A stretch of DNA of 64,000 nt from Rhodanobacteraceae bacterium (GTDB taxonomy: Bacteria > Pseudomonadota > Gammaproteobacteria > Xanthomonadales > SZUA-5), in NCBI GenBank assembly GCA_016717705.1, contig JADKFD010000099.1, forward strand, positions 4,503-68,502, given 5' to 3'. The notes beneath the pieces were generated by a model, which made no database searches, was not told where the DNA came from, and worked only from the letters and a program-made list of their open reading frames with translations. The position numbers were made by a program, and so were the translations under genes. Positions 17,074-25,992 of this stretch are shown one piece after another. How positions within the stretch are numbered: position 1 is the first letter of the stretch; each line of letters opens with the position of its first letter.

Positions 17074-18084
17074 ATGGCGCTGCCCAGTCTCGATCCCGAT
17101 GCACCCGAATTCACCCGCCGTTTCGTCAACCTCGCCGATAGCCGGCTGGGCGCGCAGGCGCTGATTGCCAGCGACGATTTCTTCGCCGACAAGCAGCGCA
17201 TGCTGAGTCCGCATCCGGCCGAGTTCATCCCCGGCAAGTACGACGACCACGGCAAGTGGATGGATGGCTGGGAAAGCCGGCGCAAGCGCGGTCCAGGCCA
17301 CGACTGGTGCGTGGTACGGCTGGCGCGGCCGGGTAACATCTTCGGGGTCGATCTCGACACCAGCCACTTCACCGGCAATTTCCCGCCGGCGGCGTCGATC
17401 GAAGGCTGCGCTGCCGGGCGGGACGAACCCGCCGCCGACGCCAACTGGTTCCCGCTGCTGCCGGCGGTCAATCTGGGCGGCAATCGCCATCACTATTTCA
17501 GCCTCGACGGCGCGCGCCGCTGTACCCATGTGCGCGTCAATCTGTATCCCGATGGCGGGCTGGCGCGTCTGCGCCTGTACGGCACGCCCGAATACGATGC
17601 CGGCGCGGCCGACAACGATGGCCTGATCGACCTCGCTGCGGCGATGAACGGCGGCACCGTGGTCGCAGCCAACAATCAACACTTTGGCCTCGCCAGCAGC
17701 CTGCTGCTGCCCGGTCGCGGCGTCAACATGGGCGACGGCTGGGAAACCCGCCGCCGCCGCGAGCCCGGCAACGACTGGTGCATCGTCGCCCTCGCCCGTC
17801 CTGGCGTGCTCAGCGCCATCGAAGTCGACACCTGCCACTTCAAGGGCAACTTCCCGGATCGCTGCTCGCTGCAGGCGGCGCTGGTCGCCGGTGGCACGCC
17901 CGAATCGCTGGTCACCCAGTCGATGTTCTGGCCCGCGCTGCTGCCCGAGCAGAAGCTGCAGATGGACCACCAGCACTTCTTCCGCAGCGAGATCCTGCAG
18001 CACGGCGCGATCAGCCACGTGCGCTTCAACATCCATCCCGATGGCGGCGTGTCGCGGCTGCGGCTGCGCGGGAAGGTGGCGTGA
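17074..18084 (+). CDS. alc: allantoicase
   Basis: Hydrolyses allantoate to ureidoglycolate and urea. It has 336 residues and contains the family's two related halves. GKWMDGWESRRKRGPGHDWC and DLDTSHFTGNFPPAAS in the first half match GDGWETRRRREPGNDWC and VDTCHFKGNFPDRCS in the second. Each half ends with a VRVNLYPDGGLARLRLYG / VRFNIHPDGGVSRLRLRG motif. I start at the ATG at 17074 (MALPSLDPDAPEF); a GTG at 17062 is also open. It is followed at 106 bases by ureidoglycolate lyase, the next pathway step. Confidence 0.95.
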   Translation: MALPSLDPDAPEFTRRFVNLADSRLGAQALIASDDFFADKQRMLSPHPAEFIPGKYDDHGKWMDGWESRRKRGPGHDWCVVRLARPGNIFGVDLDTSHFTGNFPPAASIEGCAAGRDEPAADANWFPLLPAVNLGGNRHHYFSLDGARRCTHVRVNLYPDGGLARLRLYGTPEYDAGAADNDGLIDLAAAMNGGTVVAANNQHFGLASSLLLPGRGVNMGDGWETRRRREPGNDWCIVALARPGVLSAIEVDTCHFKGNFPDRCSLQAALVAGGTPESLVTQSMFWPALLPEQKLQMDHQHFFRSEILQHGAISHVRFNIHPDGGVSRLRLRGKVA

Positions 18085-18190
18085 CAGCCGCCGGCTCGTC
18101 GGAAGTAGGCCGGGTACCCGCGGCCACTGAGCCCGATCAGGCGACGGGCCTGATCCGCGGGACGCCCGGCACGGCGATGCGAAGGTGCAC

Positions 18191-18670
18191 ATGCCGGAAC
18201 TCAAGAGTCGACCCCTGACCCCGAAGCCTTTCGCCCCCTTCGGTGCCGTCATCGACGCCGCCGCCGCGCGCAAGGTGTTCGCGATCAACCGGGGAACCAC
18301 CCAGCGCTACCACGCGCTGGCGACCGTCGACCTCGATGGTGGCCACGCCGCCATCAGCCTGGCACGCGCGCAGCCATTCGCCCCACCGCTGACCATTTCG
18401 ATGCTGGAGCGGCATCCGCTCGGCACCCAGGCCTTCGTGCCGCTGAACGGGACACGCTGGGTGGTCGTGGTTGCCGACTCACCCGACGCCACGCCACGTG
18501 CCTTCCTCGCCGATCGCGGCCAGGGCGTGCAATACCATCGCGGCACCTGGCACCACCCGCTGCTCGCCCTCGATCAGGGCGGCGATTTTCTGATCGTCGA
18601 TCGCGTTGGCGCGGGTGACAACTGCGAGGAGGTGCGTTTGGCGCAGAGCTGGGTGGTCGCTCCTGTGTAG
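18191..18670 (+). CDS. allA: ureidoglycolate lyase
   Basis: Splits ureidoglycolate into glyoxylate and urea, the last step of allantoin breakdown. It has 159 residues, a cupin-like AllA fold: LTPKPFAPFGAVID, MLERHPLGTQAFVPLNG, YHRGTWHHPLLAL and FLIVDR are family hallmarks. The ATG at 18191 has GAAGG upstream at good spacing; a GTG at 18185 is the alternative. The TAG stop lies in GTGTAGGCGCGG, the first bases of a repeat cluster, so the repeat may supply the stop codon. Confidence 0.94.
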   Translation: MPELKSRPLTPKPFAPFGAVIDAAAARKVFAINRGTTQRYHALATVDLDGGHAAISLARAQPFAPPLTISMLERHPLGTQAFVPLNGTRWVVVVADSPDATPRAFLADRGQGVQYHRGTWHHPLLALDQGGDFLIVDRVGAGDNCEEVRLAQSWVVAPV

Positions 18671-18826
18671 GCGCGGCCTCGCGCCGGTGGCGCAATCGCG
18701 CAAGCGCGCCAGCACCGCCGTTGGTCCGCGCAGATTGGCGCAAGCGCGCCCTACACACAACCGTTGGTCCGGCAGGACTCGCAAGAATTTGCGAGGAGCG
18801 CGCTTGCGCGCGATGCCTTTGCCGGC
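18668..18826. repeat. cluster of GCGCGCTTGCGCGC-type repeats (family C)
   Basis: The gap between allA and puuD is built from repeated pieces: GTAGGCGCGGCCTCGCGCC, GCGCAAGCGCGCC (three times, partly degenerate), GTTGGTCCG (twice), and GAGGAGCGCGCTTGCGCGCG at the end. No gene is visible. Confidence 0.7.
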
Positions 18827-20026
18827 TCAGCGCCCCGCATGCCAGCGCGCAATCGTCGCCCGCTCGGCCTCGCTCAGCTGGGTCAGATTGCCCGGCGGCA
18901 TGATGCGCAGCACGACGACCTGCTGGTGGATCTTGTCGGCGCGAAGTTCGATGTCTTCCGCGGTTTCGAAAAATGCGCCCAACGGCGCGCTGGCCATCAG
19001 CGTCGGCTTGCGCGCATGGCACTGCACGCAGCGCTGCGCCAGGATCGCCTGGACCTGGGCATCGGTCGGCACCGACGGGCCATCGATTGCACCGATCGAC
19101 GGATCCCCGATCACGGCGGGTTCCGGCTTGGGCGCCAGCCAGGCGAAAGTCGCCAGCAGGACCGCGCCGCCGGCCGCCAGCAGCCACCACGCCCGCCCGC
19201 CGCTGTGCCAGAGCACGAAGAACTGGCGGATCAGCGCACCGGCGGTCATGAACAGGGCGAGCACGATCCAGGCGTGCTGGTGCGCGTGCGCCGGGGCGTA
19301 GTGCAGCGACAACATCGCAAACACCACCGGCAAGGTGAAGTAGGTGTTGTGCACCGAGCGCTGCTTGCCGCGCTTGCCGGGCAGCGGATCGGGCACGCCA
19401 CCCTGCGCCAGCGTCGCCACCATGCGCTTCTGGCCGGGAATGATGATGAAGAACACGTTGGCCGACATGATCGTCGCCAACGTCGCACCGACCAGCAGGA
19501 ACGCGGCGCGCCCGGCGAACAGATGCGTGGCGAGGTAGCACAACGCCAGCACGAACAACGCCACGACGACGCCGAGCAGGCCATCACGAAAGCCGACCAG
19601 ACGACAGGCCAGGTCGTAGACCAGATAGCCGGCGGCGAGGAAAGCAACCGCTGCGGCGATGGCCAGCGGCGGCGTCAGTGCCGCCACCGCCGGGTCGATC
19701 AGGTAGATGTTCGGCTGCGCCAGGTAGAGGATCGACAACAGGGCAAAGCCGCTGAGCCAGGTGGTGTAGGACTTCCACTTGGACCAGTGCAGGTCCTCCG
19801 GCATGTGCGCCGGCGCCACCAGGTATTTCTGCTTGTGATAGAAGCCGCCGCCGTGGACCGACCAGAGTTCGCCGAATACGCCGGGCACCGGGGCCTTCGC
19901 CGGCTTCAACGAGCGATCCAGCATGACGAAATAAAACGACTCGCCGATCCACGCGATCGCCGCGACCACATGCAACCAGCGCAGCAGGAAGGTAGCTGCC
20001 TCGATCCAGAAATCCGCCACGGTCAA
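18827..20026 (-). CDS. puuD: membrane urate oxidase (urate hydroxylase) PuuD
   Basis: Oxidises urate to 5-hydroxyisourate at the inner membrane and is thought to pass electrons through a C-terminal cytochrome c. It has 399 residues. The N-terminal region (about residues 1-310) is a multi-helix PuuD domain: FLLRWLHVVAAIAWIGESFYF, GGGFYHKQKYLVAP, HWSKWKSYTTW, NVFFIIIPGQKRMVA, RSVHNTYFTLPVVFAML. The C-terminal cytochrome domain has haem motif CVQCHA and a later Met (LRIMPPGNLTQ). It overlaps uraH, whose enzyme uses its product, by ATGA. Confidence 0.95.
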   Translation of the reverse strand: MTVADFWIEAATFLLRWLHVVAAIAWIGESFYFVMLDRSLKPAKAPVPGVFGELWSVHGGGFYHKQKYLVAPAHMPEDLHWSKWKSYTTWLSGFALLSILYLAQPNIYLIDPAVAALTPPLAIAAAVAFLAAGYLVYDLACRLVGFRDGLLGVVVALFVLALCYLATHLFAGRAAFLLVGATLATIMSANVFFIIIPGQKRMVATLAQGGVPDPLPGKRGKQRSVHNTYFTLPVVFAMLSLHYAPAHAHQHAWIVLALFMTAGALIRQFFVLWHSGGRAWWLLAAGGAVLLATFAWLAPKPEPAVIGDPSIGAIDGPSVPTDAQVQAILAQRCVQCHARKPTLMASAPLGAFFETAEDIELRADKIHQQVVVLRIMPPGNLTQLSEAERATIARWHAGR

Positions 20027-20376
20027 CTACCTCGGTAGGTGCTGTAGCTGTAGGGCGATACCAGCAGCGGCACGTGGTAGTGCGCGCTGGCGTCGGCGAT
20101 GCCGAAGCGCAGCGTCACCACGTCGACGAAGCGCGGTTGCGGCAGATCCAGGCCCAGCGCGGCGTAATAGTCGCCCACCGCGAAGTCGAGTTCGTAAACA
20201 CCTGTCTGCAACGCGGCATCGGCCAGCAACGGCGCATCGCAACGGCCATCCGCGTTGGTCCGGCGCTGCTCGATCAACTGCCGGGTTCCGGCCGCCACCC
20301 GATACAGCTGGAGTTCGATGCCCGCGCCGGGTCGCCCGTGCGCAGTGTCGAGAACGTGGGTGGTCAATCGGCCCAT
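20023..20376 (-). CDS. uraH: 5-hydroxyisourate hydrolase
   Basis: Transthyretin-like hydrolase converting 5-hydroxyisourate to OHCU. It has 117 residues. The N-terminal GRLTTHVLDTAHGRPG and the C-terminal tetrapeptide YRGS are the diagnostic HIUase signatures (catalytic His, Arg and Ser). I chose the ATG at 20376 (MGRLTTHVLD) over one 39 bases upstream because it matches the family start. The stop overlaps the puuD ATG, so the two successive enzymes are translationally coupled. No uraD follows in the window. Confidence 0.95.
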   Translation of the reverse strand: MGRLTTHVLDTAHGRPGAGIELQLYRVAAGTRQLIEQRRTNADGRCDAPLLADAALQTGVYELDFAVGDYYAALGLDLPQPRFVDVVTLRFGIADASAHYHVPLLVSPYSYSTYRGS

Positions 20377-20489
20377 ATGCAGTTTCGGTTTCTGTCGGCC
20401 GCTTAGTTTACCCATGCTTGACTGCGGTCAGTGCGCGTCGATCCTGCCGCAATCGAAGATGGTCGCATTCGCATCAGCCTGGAATCGCC

Positions 20490-21734
20490 ATGAGCGCTCC
20501 GCTTGCTTCTACCCCGGCTTTCAATGCCGCCGAACTGGCGCGCGTGGTTGCCGCCGCGCCGCATCGATTGTTGTTCTTTGGCGGTGCCACGGCCGTGCTG
20601 CTGTCGATGAGCTGGTGGGCACTGGTGCTGGTCGGCCAGCGCAGCGGCGCGGCGGCCATGCCCTTGCCGCTGTTGCCGGCCGGTTGGGCGCATGCGATCG
20701 GCATGCAGTACCAGGCGCTGCCGATGTTCATGTTCGGTTTCCTGCTCACAGTCTTTCCGCGCTGGATGGGTCTCAAGGCCTACACGCGCTGGCACTATCT
20801 GCCGGTTGGCGGCAGTCTGCTGGCGGGCTACCTGCTGTTGCATGCCGGTCTGCTCGGGGCGCCGGTGCTGGTGCATGTGGGTCTGGTGCTGAGCATCGTC
20901 GGCTGGGGCGTGGGCCTGACGCTGCTGCTCAAGCTGCTGTGGCAGGACGGCGGCAAGACGTACCACGCGATCGCCTGCTGGTGTGCGCTGGCCTTCGGTT
21001 TTGTCGGCTTGCTGATGAGCGCGCGCTATCTGCACGGCGGCGATGCGCGACTGGTCTTCGGCGCGATCAAGATCGGCACCTTTGGCCTGTTGCTGCCGGT
21101 TTACCTGACGGTGTGCCACCGCATGCTGCCGTTCTTCTCGCAGGCGGTGATTCCCGGCTATCGCGTCTATCGGCCCGGCTGGCTGCTCGGATTGCTGCTG
21201 GCGCTGATCTTCACCCACCTGCTGCTGGAGCTGGCGCACGCCTACACCTGGCTGTGGCTGGTCGACGCACCGCTCGCGGTGCTCTGCGCCTGGCTGTCGT
21301 GGCGCTGGCAATTGTGGGCGGCGCGCAAGGTGCGCCTGCTGTTCGCGCTGCATCTGGGCTTTGCCTGGCTCAGCGTCGCTTTTGCGCTGTACACGCTGCA
21401 GAGTGCCTGGTTCGCCGCCAGCGGCGATTTCATCCTCGCCCGTGCGCCGGTGCACGCGCTGACGGTGGGTTTCTTCGGCAGTCTGCTGGTGGCGATGGTC
21501 ACGCGCGTCACCCAGGGGCATTCCGGCCGGCCGCTGGAGATGGGACGGATTCCGTGGCTGTGCTTCTGGCTGTTGCAGGGAGTGGCGGTGCTGCGAATCG
21601 CCGCCGAATTGCTGCCAGACACGCCAGGTTGGCTGGCGCTGGCGGCGGTCGGCTGGGTGGCGGCTTTCCTGCCCTGGACGTTGCGCTCGGCCTGGATCTA
21701 CCTGACGCCGCGGGCGGATGGGCAGCCGGGATGA
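20490..21734 (+). CDS. nnrS: NnrS-family haem/copper membrane protein
   Basis: Polytopic inner-membrane protein linked in other proteobacteria to nitric-oxide and nitrosative stress. It has 414 residues and about twelve hydrophobic segments. Family signatures: MQYQALPMFMFGFLLTVFPRWMG, LYTLQSAWF, PVHALTVGFFGSLLVAMVTRVTQGHSGR (His-containing) and AAELLPDTPGW. The ATG at 20490 has GGAA seven bases upstream. It is divergent from uraH, so it is unlikely to belong to urate metabolism. The two globin genes at 40 and 48 kb could share its NO-related context. Confidence 0.88.
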   Translation: MSAPLASTPAFNAAELARVVAAAPHRLLFFGGATAVLLSMSWWALVLVGQRSGAAAMPLPLLPAGWAHAIGMQYQALPMFMFGFLLTVFPRWMGLKAYTRWHYLPVGGSLLAGYLLLHAGLLGAPVLVHVGLVLSIVGWGVGLTLLLKLLWQDGGKTYHAIACWCALAFGFVGLLMSARYLHGGDARLVFGAIKIGTFGLLLPVYLTVCHRMLPFFSQAVIPGYRVYRPGWLLGLLLALIFTHLLLELAHAYTWLWLVDAPLAVLCAWLSWRWQLWAARKVRLLFALHLGFAWLSVAFALYTLQSAWFAASGDFILARAPVHALTVGFFGSLLVAMVTRVTQGHSGRPLEMGRIPWLCFWLLQGVAVLRIAAELLPDTPGWLALAAVGWVAAFLPWTLRSAWIYLTPRADGQPG

Positions 21735-21805
21735 TGTGGGCCGCAGCCTGGCTCTCATGGAGTGCCGCGGCCGGTGCGCTTGTTCGCGCATCGAACCCGC
21801 AAGTC

Positions 21806-21880
21806 GTAGGTCACGTTGCCCGCGTTGCGGGCTACGTGACAGGCCTCCGGGGTCACGTAGGCCTGGCCAACGTGACCTAC
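21806..21880. repeat. family B palindromic repeat, copy 3
   Basis: GTAGGTCACGTTGCCCGC, then GCGGGCTACGTGAC, ending CCAACGTGACCTAC. It touches the 3' end of the small minus-strand gene at 21877. Confidence 0.85.
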
Positions 21881-22107
21881 GTCAATGACTTAGGTCTGTT
21901 CGTGGCGCTCGCCGCGGGTCGCCGCAAGCCACCGCCCGATTCGCGCTGTTGCAGAACCCGATAGCCGTCCAGCAACAGCGAGCGCAAGCGGTCGATGGCG
22001 TGGTCGAGGCCAGGATCGGGGCGGACGCGCCGCGCCTGCTCGATCGCATGGGCGGCGCTGTCCAGCGCGCTCAGGTAGAAGTGCAACTGTTCGGTGGCAG
22101 TGGTCAT
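21877..22107 (-). CDS. small hypothetical protein (76 aa)
   Basis: Not recognised. The ATG at 22107 gives a helical N-terminal part (TEQLHFYLSALDSAAHAIEQ, RLRSLLLDGYRVLQQR) and a basic, probably disordered tail (GGGLRRPAASATNRPKSLT). The stop lies at the end of the family B repeat. Regular amphipathic spacing and sensible start position support a real gene, but there is no family evidence. Confidence 0.45.
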   Translation of the reverse strand: MTTATEQLHFYLSALDSAAHAIEQARRVRPDPGLDHAIDRLRSLLLDGYRVLQQRESGGGLRRPAASATNRPKSLT

Positions 22108-22362
22108 CGGCGAGTCCGGACAAGGGCGGCGACACATGGTCGTCGGCCCGGGCCGCCGCTGTCCTTGACTGCCGTCAGGTGGAATCACGACCAGCGTCCG
22201 CTGCCGGCATAGAATCGCGACGCCGGATCATCACCTGCGCCGGTCGTGGCTTCCCGCAGAATCGGCTCATCCAGACGCCAGAACGGAATTCAGACAATTG
22301 ACTAAGAATGTCCTAATTCGGCGACGCCAAGCTGTGTGGTTGGCGAATCCCGATTGCGTTGA

Positions 22363-23865
22363 ATGAGTGCGTTTGTCGCTGGGCCTGCGCCCACCAGTCC
22401 GATAGTCCCGCCGGCCTTTCACCGGGCGACCGCGCTGACGCTGCTGCTGGCCATGTTGCTGGCACTGTCCTTCCAGGGCGTGCGCGGCCTGTGGGGTCCG
22501 GACGAAGGCCGCTACAGCAATATCGCGCTGCAGATGGTCGAATCGGGCGACTGGGTGACGCCGCGGCGGCATCCCGAGCACACCCACTTTGCCAAGCCAC
22601 CGATGGCTTACTGGGCGATCGCCGCCAGCGTCAGTGTGTTCGGCGAGAACGAATTCGCTCTGCGCCTGCCCAATGGCCTGTCGCTGCTGGCGACGGTTGG
22701 CTTGCTGATCCTGCTCGGGCGGCGACTGGTGCCGGCAGCGCCGTGGCTGCCCGGACTGATCTTCGCCACCAGCTTCGTGCCGTTTGCGGCGGCCAACCTG
22801 ATCAACACCGACTACCTTTTGACGCTGTTCGAGACGCTCGCGGTATATGGCTTCGTGCGCCTGTGGCAGGCCAGCGACGCGCGCGAGGCGCGGCGTGGCC
22901 GGCTGTGGTTGTGGTTCGGACTGGCGCTGGCCTTCATGACCAAGGGTCCGCCCGGGCTGCTGCCGCTGCTGCCGATGTTGCTGTTCACGCGCACGCTGCC
23001 TGCGCCGCGACCGGCGCTGCTCGAAGTCCGCGCGCTGATCCTGTTCCTGATCGTCGCGCTGCCCTGGTACCTCGCCGTGATGGTCGCCAATCCCGGCCTG
23101 CTCGACTATTTCATTGGCTACGAGGTGGTCGGGCGCGTGTTCACCGACGTGCACGACCGCAATTCCGGCTGGTTCGGCGCCATCGAAGCCTACCTGCCGG
23201 TGTTGCTGCTGGGCATGCTGCCGTGGTCGCCGATCCTGCTGCCGCGTTTTCGCGCCCTGTGGCGCCAGCGCCGTGCGCTGCGCGGGTGGTGGCAGGCGCG
23301 CGCGATCGAGGATCGCTGGCTGTTGATCTGGTTCACGCTGCCGCTGCTGGTGTTCGTGTTTGCGCGCTCGCGACTGCCGCTGTACATCCTGCCCTTGCTG
23401 GTGCCCGCGGCGTTGCTGATTGCGCGCCGTTGGCGGGTGCAGGACAAGCAACAGCTGCGCCGCATCGTACTCACCGCGGCAATCAGCGCGGTGGCGCTGC
23501 TGGGGCTGAAACTGGGTGTGCCGCTGCTGTTGCCGCATGCCAAGGACACGCGCGAACTGGCCGCGGCGCTGCGCCAGCAATGGCCCGATCCGGGCGAGAT
23601 CGTGTTCATCGAGGAGTCGCCACTGTACGGGCTGCGCTTCTACCTCGGCGTGCCGGTCGAACGCGTCACCCTGCTGCAGCGCAATGACCCGGCCTTCGAC
23701 AGCACGATGGCCGAGGAACTGGCCGAGAACGAATCCCGCGTGTTCGTTGCCCGCGACATTCGCCTCGATTTCATCGCCAAAGGACTCGCTCCGCTGGGTT
23801 ACCGCTTCGTGCCCGAACTGCGCGTCGAACGCTACGTGATGGGGCGGGTCGAGAAGCTGCCGTAA
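22363..23865 (+). CDS. ArnT/PMT-like integral membrane glycosyltransferase
   Basis: GT-C type enzyme that moves a sugar or other group from a lipid carrier at the periplasmic face. It has 500 residues. The first loop after helix 1 carries the catalytic acidic motif GLWGPDEGRYSNIALQM, followed by HFAKPPMAYWAIAAS and NGLSLLATVGLL. About ten more helices follow (including LWFGLALAFMTKGPPG and LPWYLAVMVANPGLLDYF), then a C-terminal soluble part (EIVFIEESPLYGLRFYLGVPV). It is related to the second copy at 55375. It is shorter than true ArnT (about 550), so the substrate is left open. Confidence 0.85.
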   Translation: MSAFVAGPAPTSPIVPPAFHRATALTLLLAMLLALSFQGVRGLWGPDEGRYSNIALQMVESGDWVTPRRHPEHTHFAKPPMAYWAIAASVSVFGENEFALRLPNGLSLLATVGLLILLGRRLVPAAPWLPGLIFATSFVPFAAANLINTDYLLTLFETLAVYGFVRLWQASDAREARRGRLWLWFGLALAFMTKGPPGLLPLLPMLLFTRTLPAPRPALLEVRALILFLIVALPWYLAVMVANPGLLDYFIGYEVVGRVFTDVHDRNSGWFGAIEAYLPVLLLGMLPWSPILLPRFRALWRQRRALRGWWQARAIEDRWLLIWFTLPLLVFVFARSRLPLYILPLLVPAALLIARRWRVQDKQQLRRIVLTAAISAVALLGLKLGVPLLLPHAKDTRELAAALRQQWPDPGEIVFIEESPLYGLRFYLGVPVERVTLLQRNDPAFDSTMAEELAENESRVFVARDIRLDFIAKGLAPLGYRFVPELRVERYVMGRVEKLP

Positions 23866-23885
23866 GGCGTGCGGCACAGTGGCGA

Positions 23886-24011
23886 CGTCATTTGGAGTGC
23901 GGTGGCTTGCCACCGCTCTGGTTTCCTGAACGCCCGTAAATGATCCGGCCGGCAGGGCGATCCAGATGACACATCGATCCGCGGAATCTTCGCCGCAGGC
24001 GAAGGTTCCGC
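23886..24011. repeat. two short perfect hairpins (family H)
   Basis: Hairpin 1 at 23899-23916 (GCGGTGGC-TT-GCCACCGC) and hairpin 2 at 23983-24009 (GGAATCTTCGCC-GCA-GGCGAAGGTTCC, one mismatch). They fill the gap between two convergent genes and could terminate both, though no U-tract is visible. Confidence 0.5.
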
Positions 24012-24045
24012 CCTACGACCCCTACGCGTCAGGTTTCCGCCGCCG

Positions 24046-25683
24046 TCACGATCTGCCCCAGTTTGCCGCGCGCGCCGAGAAGCGCTCGTAATGCGCGCCC
24101 AGCAGCTGTCTGAGCTCGTTTTCCTCGACATAGCCGATCGAGCGCCGGTATTCGCCCTTGGCCGCGGTGATGCGCGCCTGCAGCGCCATCACGCGCTCTT
24201 CGGTGTCGACGCGCTCGGCGGTGGCGTTGGGGTGTTCGCGGCGATAGCGCTCGATGCGTTCGCGATGGCGCGCATGCACGACGGCAGGCGCAGTGTCGGT
24301 CACCAGGGCGGTCAGGTCGACTTTGCCGCGGTAGGCAAACGGGCTGGTGGTGCCGGCGTTGTTGGTCACCAGGAAGCCGCCGTCGTCGAAGGCCGTCTCC
24401 AGTTCGACCACCGCCGGCCGCTGCCATTTGCCGCTCAGTTTCAGCAACAGAAAGGCAATCCAGCCCGGCCATTTGGGTTCGATGCGGTAACTGGCGCCGC
24501 AGGTGATGCCGTCGCCAGCGGCATAGATTCGGACCAGGGTCGGCCGGCCGAGCTGTGCCGCCAGATGCATCGGTTCGTAGTCGCCGATCACGCGGAACCC
24601 TTGCGCACCGAGCGCACTGGTGACGCGCTCGGCGTGTTCGCGCATGAACTTCGGATAGCTGGCGAGTTCGCTGGGCGCGTACTCCGGCTGCGGCTCATGG
24701 GCGAGCGCATAGATTTTCCAGGCGATATCGATGGCAATCGCATCGTCCGGATGGTCGCTGACGAATTGCGCCAGCGCTTGCTCCAGACTCATGCCCGAGC
24801 GCACGCCCGCAGCCGCGCTCTTGACCATCGACGCCGCGATGTCGTGACCGAGCGTGGCGCGTTCGCTGGCGTCGGCGCTGGCCAGCACGTCTTCCAGCAC
24901 CCTGGCCATCTGCTCGCGCTCGCCGCGGCCGCCGTCGAGCGAGCGCGCACGCAGATCCTCGATCACCGCGCGCCGCGGGTCATCGGTGGGGGTGACCGAC
25001 AACACCGCGTCGTAGGCCGCCAGCGCGTGGTCGTGCTCGCCGAGGTCGTGCAGCACATCGGCCAGGCGCAGGCGCACGCGCGGATCGTTCTTCAGCGACA
25101 GCGAACACAGAAAGTCGGCCCGGGCCAGCTCCAGCTTGCTGCGCGAGTAGCGCTGCCCGGCGAAGGTGCGGATGGTGTCCGCGTCATCCGCGCCGTCGTC
25201 GCCGAAGCCGGCCATGGCCTCGCGCCGACGCCATTGTCCGCGCAAGGCATAGGCCTCGGGCTGATTGGGGTCCAGTTGCAGCGCTTGGGTCAATGCCGCT
25301 TGCGCCTCCGCCCGGCGATCGCCGTCGCCGAGCATCTGCGCCAGCAGCAGATGCGCGCGTGCCAGCCCGGGGTCGAGTTCCAGCGCCCGTCGCAGGTCCG
25401 ATTCCGGATAGTTGCCGTCGGCGTCGCTGGCGCTGAGCTCGGCGCGCATCAGCCAGGCCGGTGCGTAGTCCGGCTTCAGCTCGATCAGCCGCTTGACCGC
25501 GGCGAGCGCTTCGGCATCGCTGTGCATCGCCTTGAGCGTACGCGCCCGGTGCCAGTGCAAGGGCGCATGATCCGGATGCTCGTCGATCAGCGCGTCGATC
25601 AACGCCAGCGCGGTATCGATATCGCCGTCGCGAAAGGCCTGCGCAAAGCGCTCGATGCGCTCGCGTGCGTTCGATTGCGTCAT
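24046..25683 (-). CDS. tetratricopeptide-repeat protein with an uncharacterised C-terminal domain
   Basis: Cytoplasmic by appearance (no signal peptide). It has 545 residues, ATG at 25683 with AGGGGG upstream. TPR units in the first half (DTALALIDALIDEHPDHAPL, EALAAVKRLIELKPDYAPAW, ALELDPGLARAHLLLAQML, ALTQALQLDPNQPEAYAL) suggest a protein-protein scaffold. The C-terminal 230 residues (GFRVIGDYEPMHLAAQLG, FDDGGFLVTNNAGTTSPFAYRGK, EERVMALQARITAAKGEYRRS) match no family I recall. A read-through into another frame at the last 15 codons would also be possible. Confidence 0.75.
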   Translation of the reverse strand: MTQSNARERIERFAQAFRDGDIDTALALIDALIDEHPDHAPLHWHRARTLKAMHSDAEALAAVKRLIELKPDYAPAWLMRAELSASDADGNYPESDLRRALELDPGLARAHLLLAQMLGDGDRRAEAQAALTQALQLDPNQPEAYALRGQWRRREAMAGFGDDGADDADTIRTFAGQRYSRSKLELARADFLCSLSLKNDPRVRLRLADVLHDLGEHDHALAAYDAVLSVTPTDDPRRAVIEDLRARSLDGGRGEREQMARVLEDVLASADASERATLGHDIAASMVKSAAAGVRSGMSLEQALAQFVSDHPDDAIAIDIAWKIYALAHEPQPEYAPSELASYPKFMREHAERVTSALGAQGFRVIGDYEPMHLAAQLGRPTLVRIYAAGDGITCGASYRIEPKWPGWIAFLLLKLSGKWQRPAVVELETAFDDGGFLVTNNAGTTSPFAYRGKVDLTALVTDTAPAVVHARHRERIERYRREHPNATAERVDTEERVMALQARITAAKGEYRRSIGYVEENELRQLLGAHYERFSARAANWGRS

Positions 25684-25992
25684 GTCGTCCCCCTGGGCAA
25701 CGCCTGCGAGGATAGCGCGCCTGGAAAGAGCTTGTCCGCAAAGGGAGCGGATTTCTTGGCGGCCGCAGAAAACGCACAACGCAAAGGACGCAAAGGAAGG
25801 CAAGAACCTCCAGCTGGCCGAGGGTGGCGGAAAGTCACGCGCGGACCCCAGCCCATGACGATTTTCCCCTCTCGCCTTTGCGTCCTTTGCGGACAAATGT
25901 CTTTTTGCCGCACCACGCAACCTCCTCCACTCGCACTCTCGACACGATCGGGATTAACCTCGGGGACTTCGTTCTGCTGAGGAATGGCCCCG
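25684..25992. other. divergent gap with an inverted family E repeat
   Basis: The gap between the TPR gene and the acyl-CoA dehydrogenase holds CAACGCAAAGGACGCAAAGG (about 25778) and its inverse GCCTTTGCGTCCTTTGCGG (25874), about 80 bases apart. Promoters for both divergent genes must lie here but none was convincing. Confidence 0.6.

Noticed and set aside
22363..23865. True ArnT (lipid A aminoarabinose transferase)
   Set aside because: No other arn genes nearby and length below typical ArnT; only the general GT-C/PMT architecture is supported.
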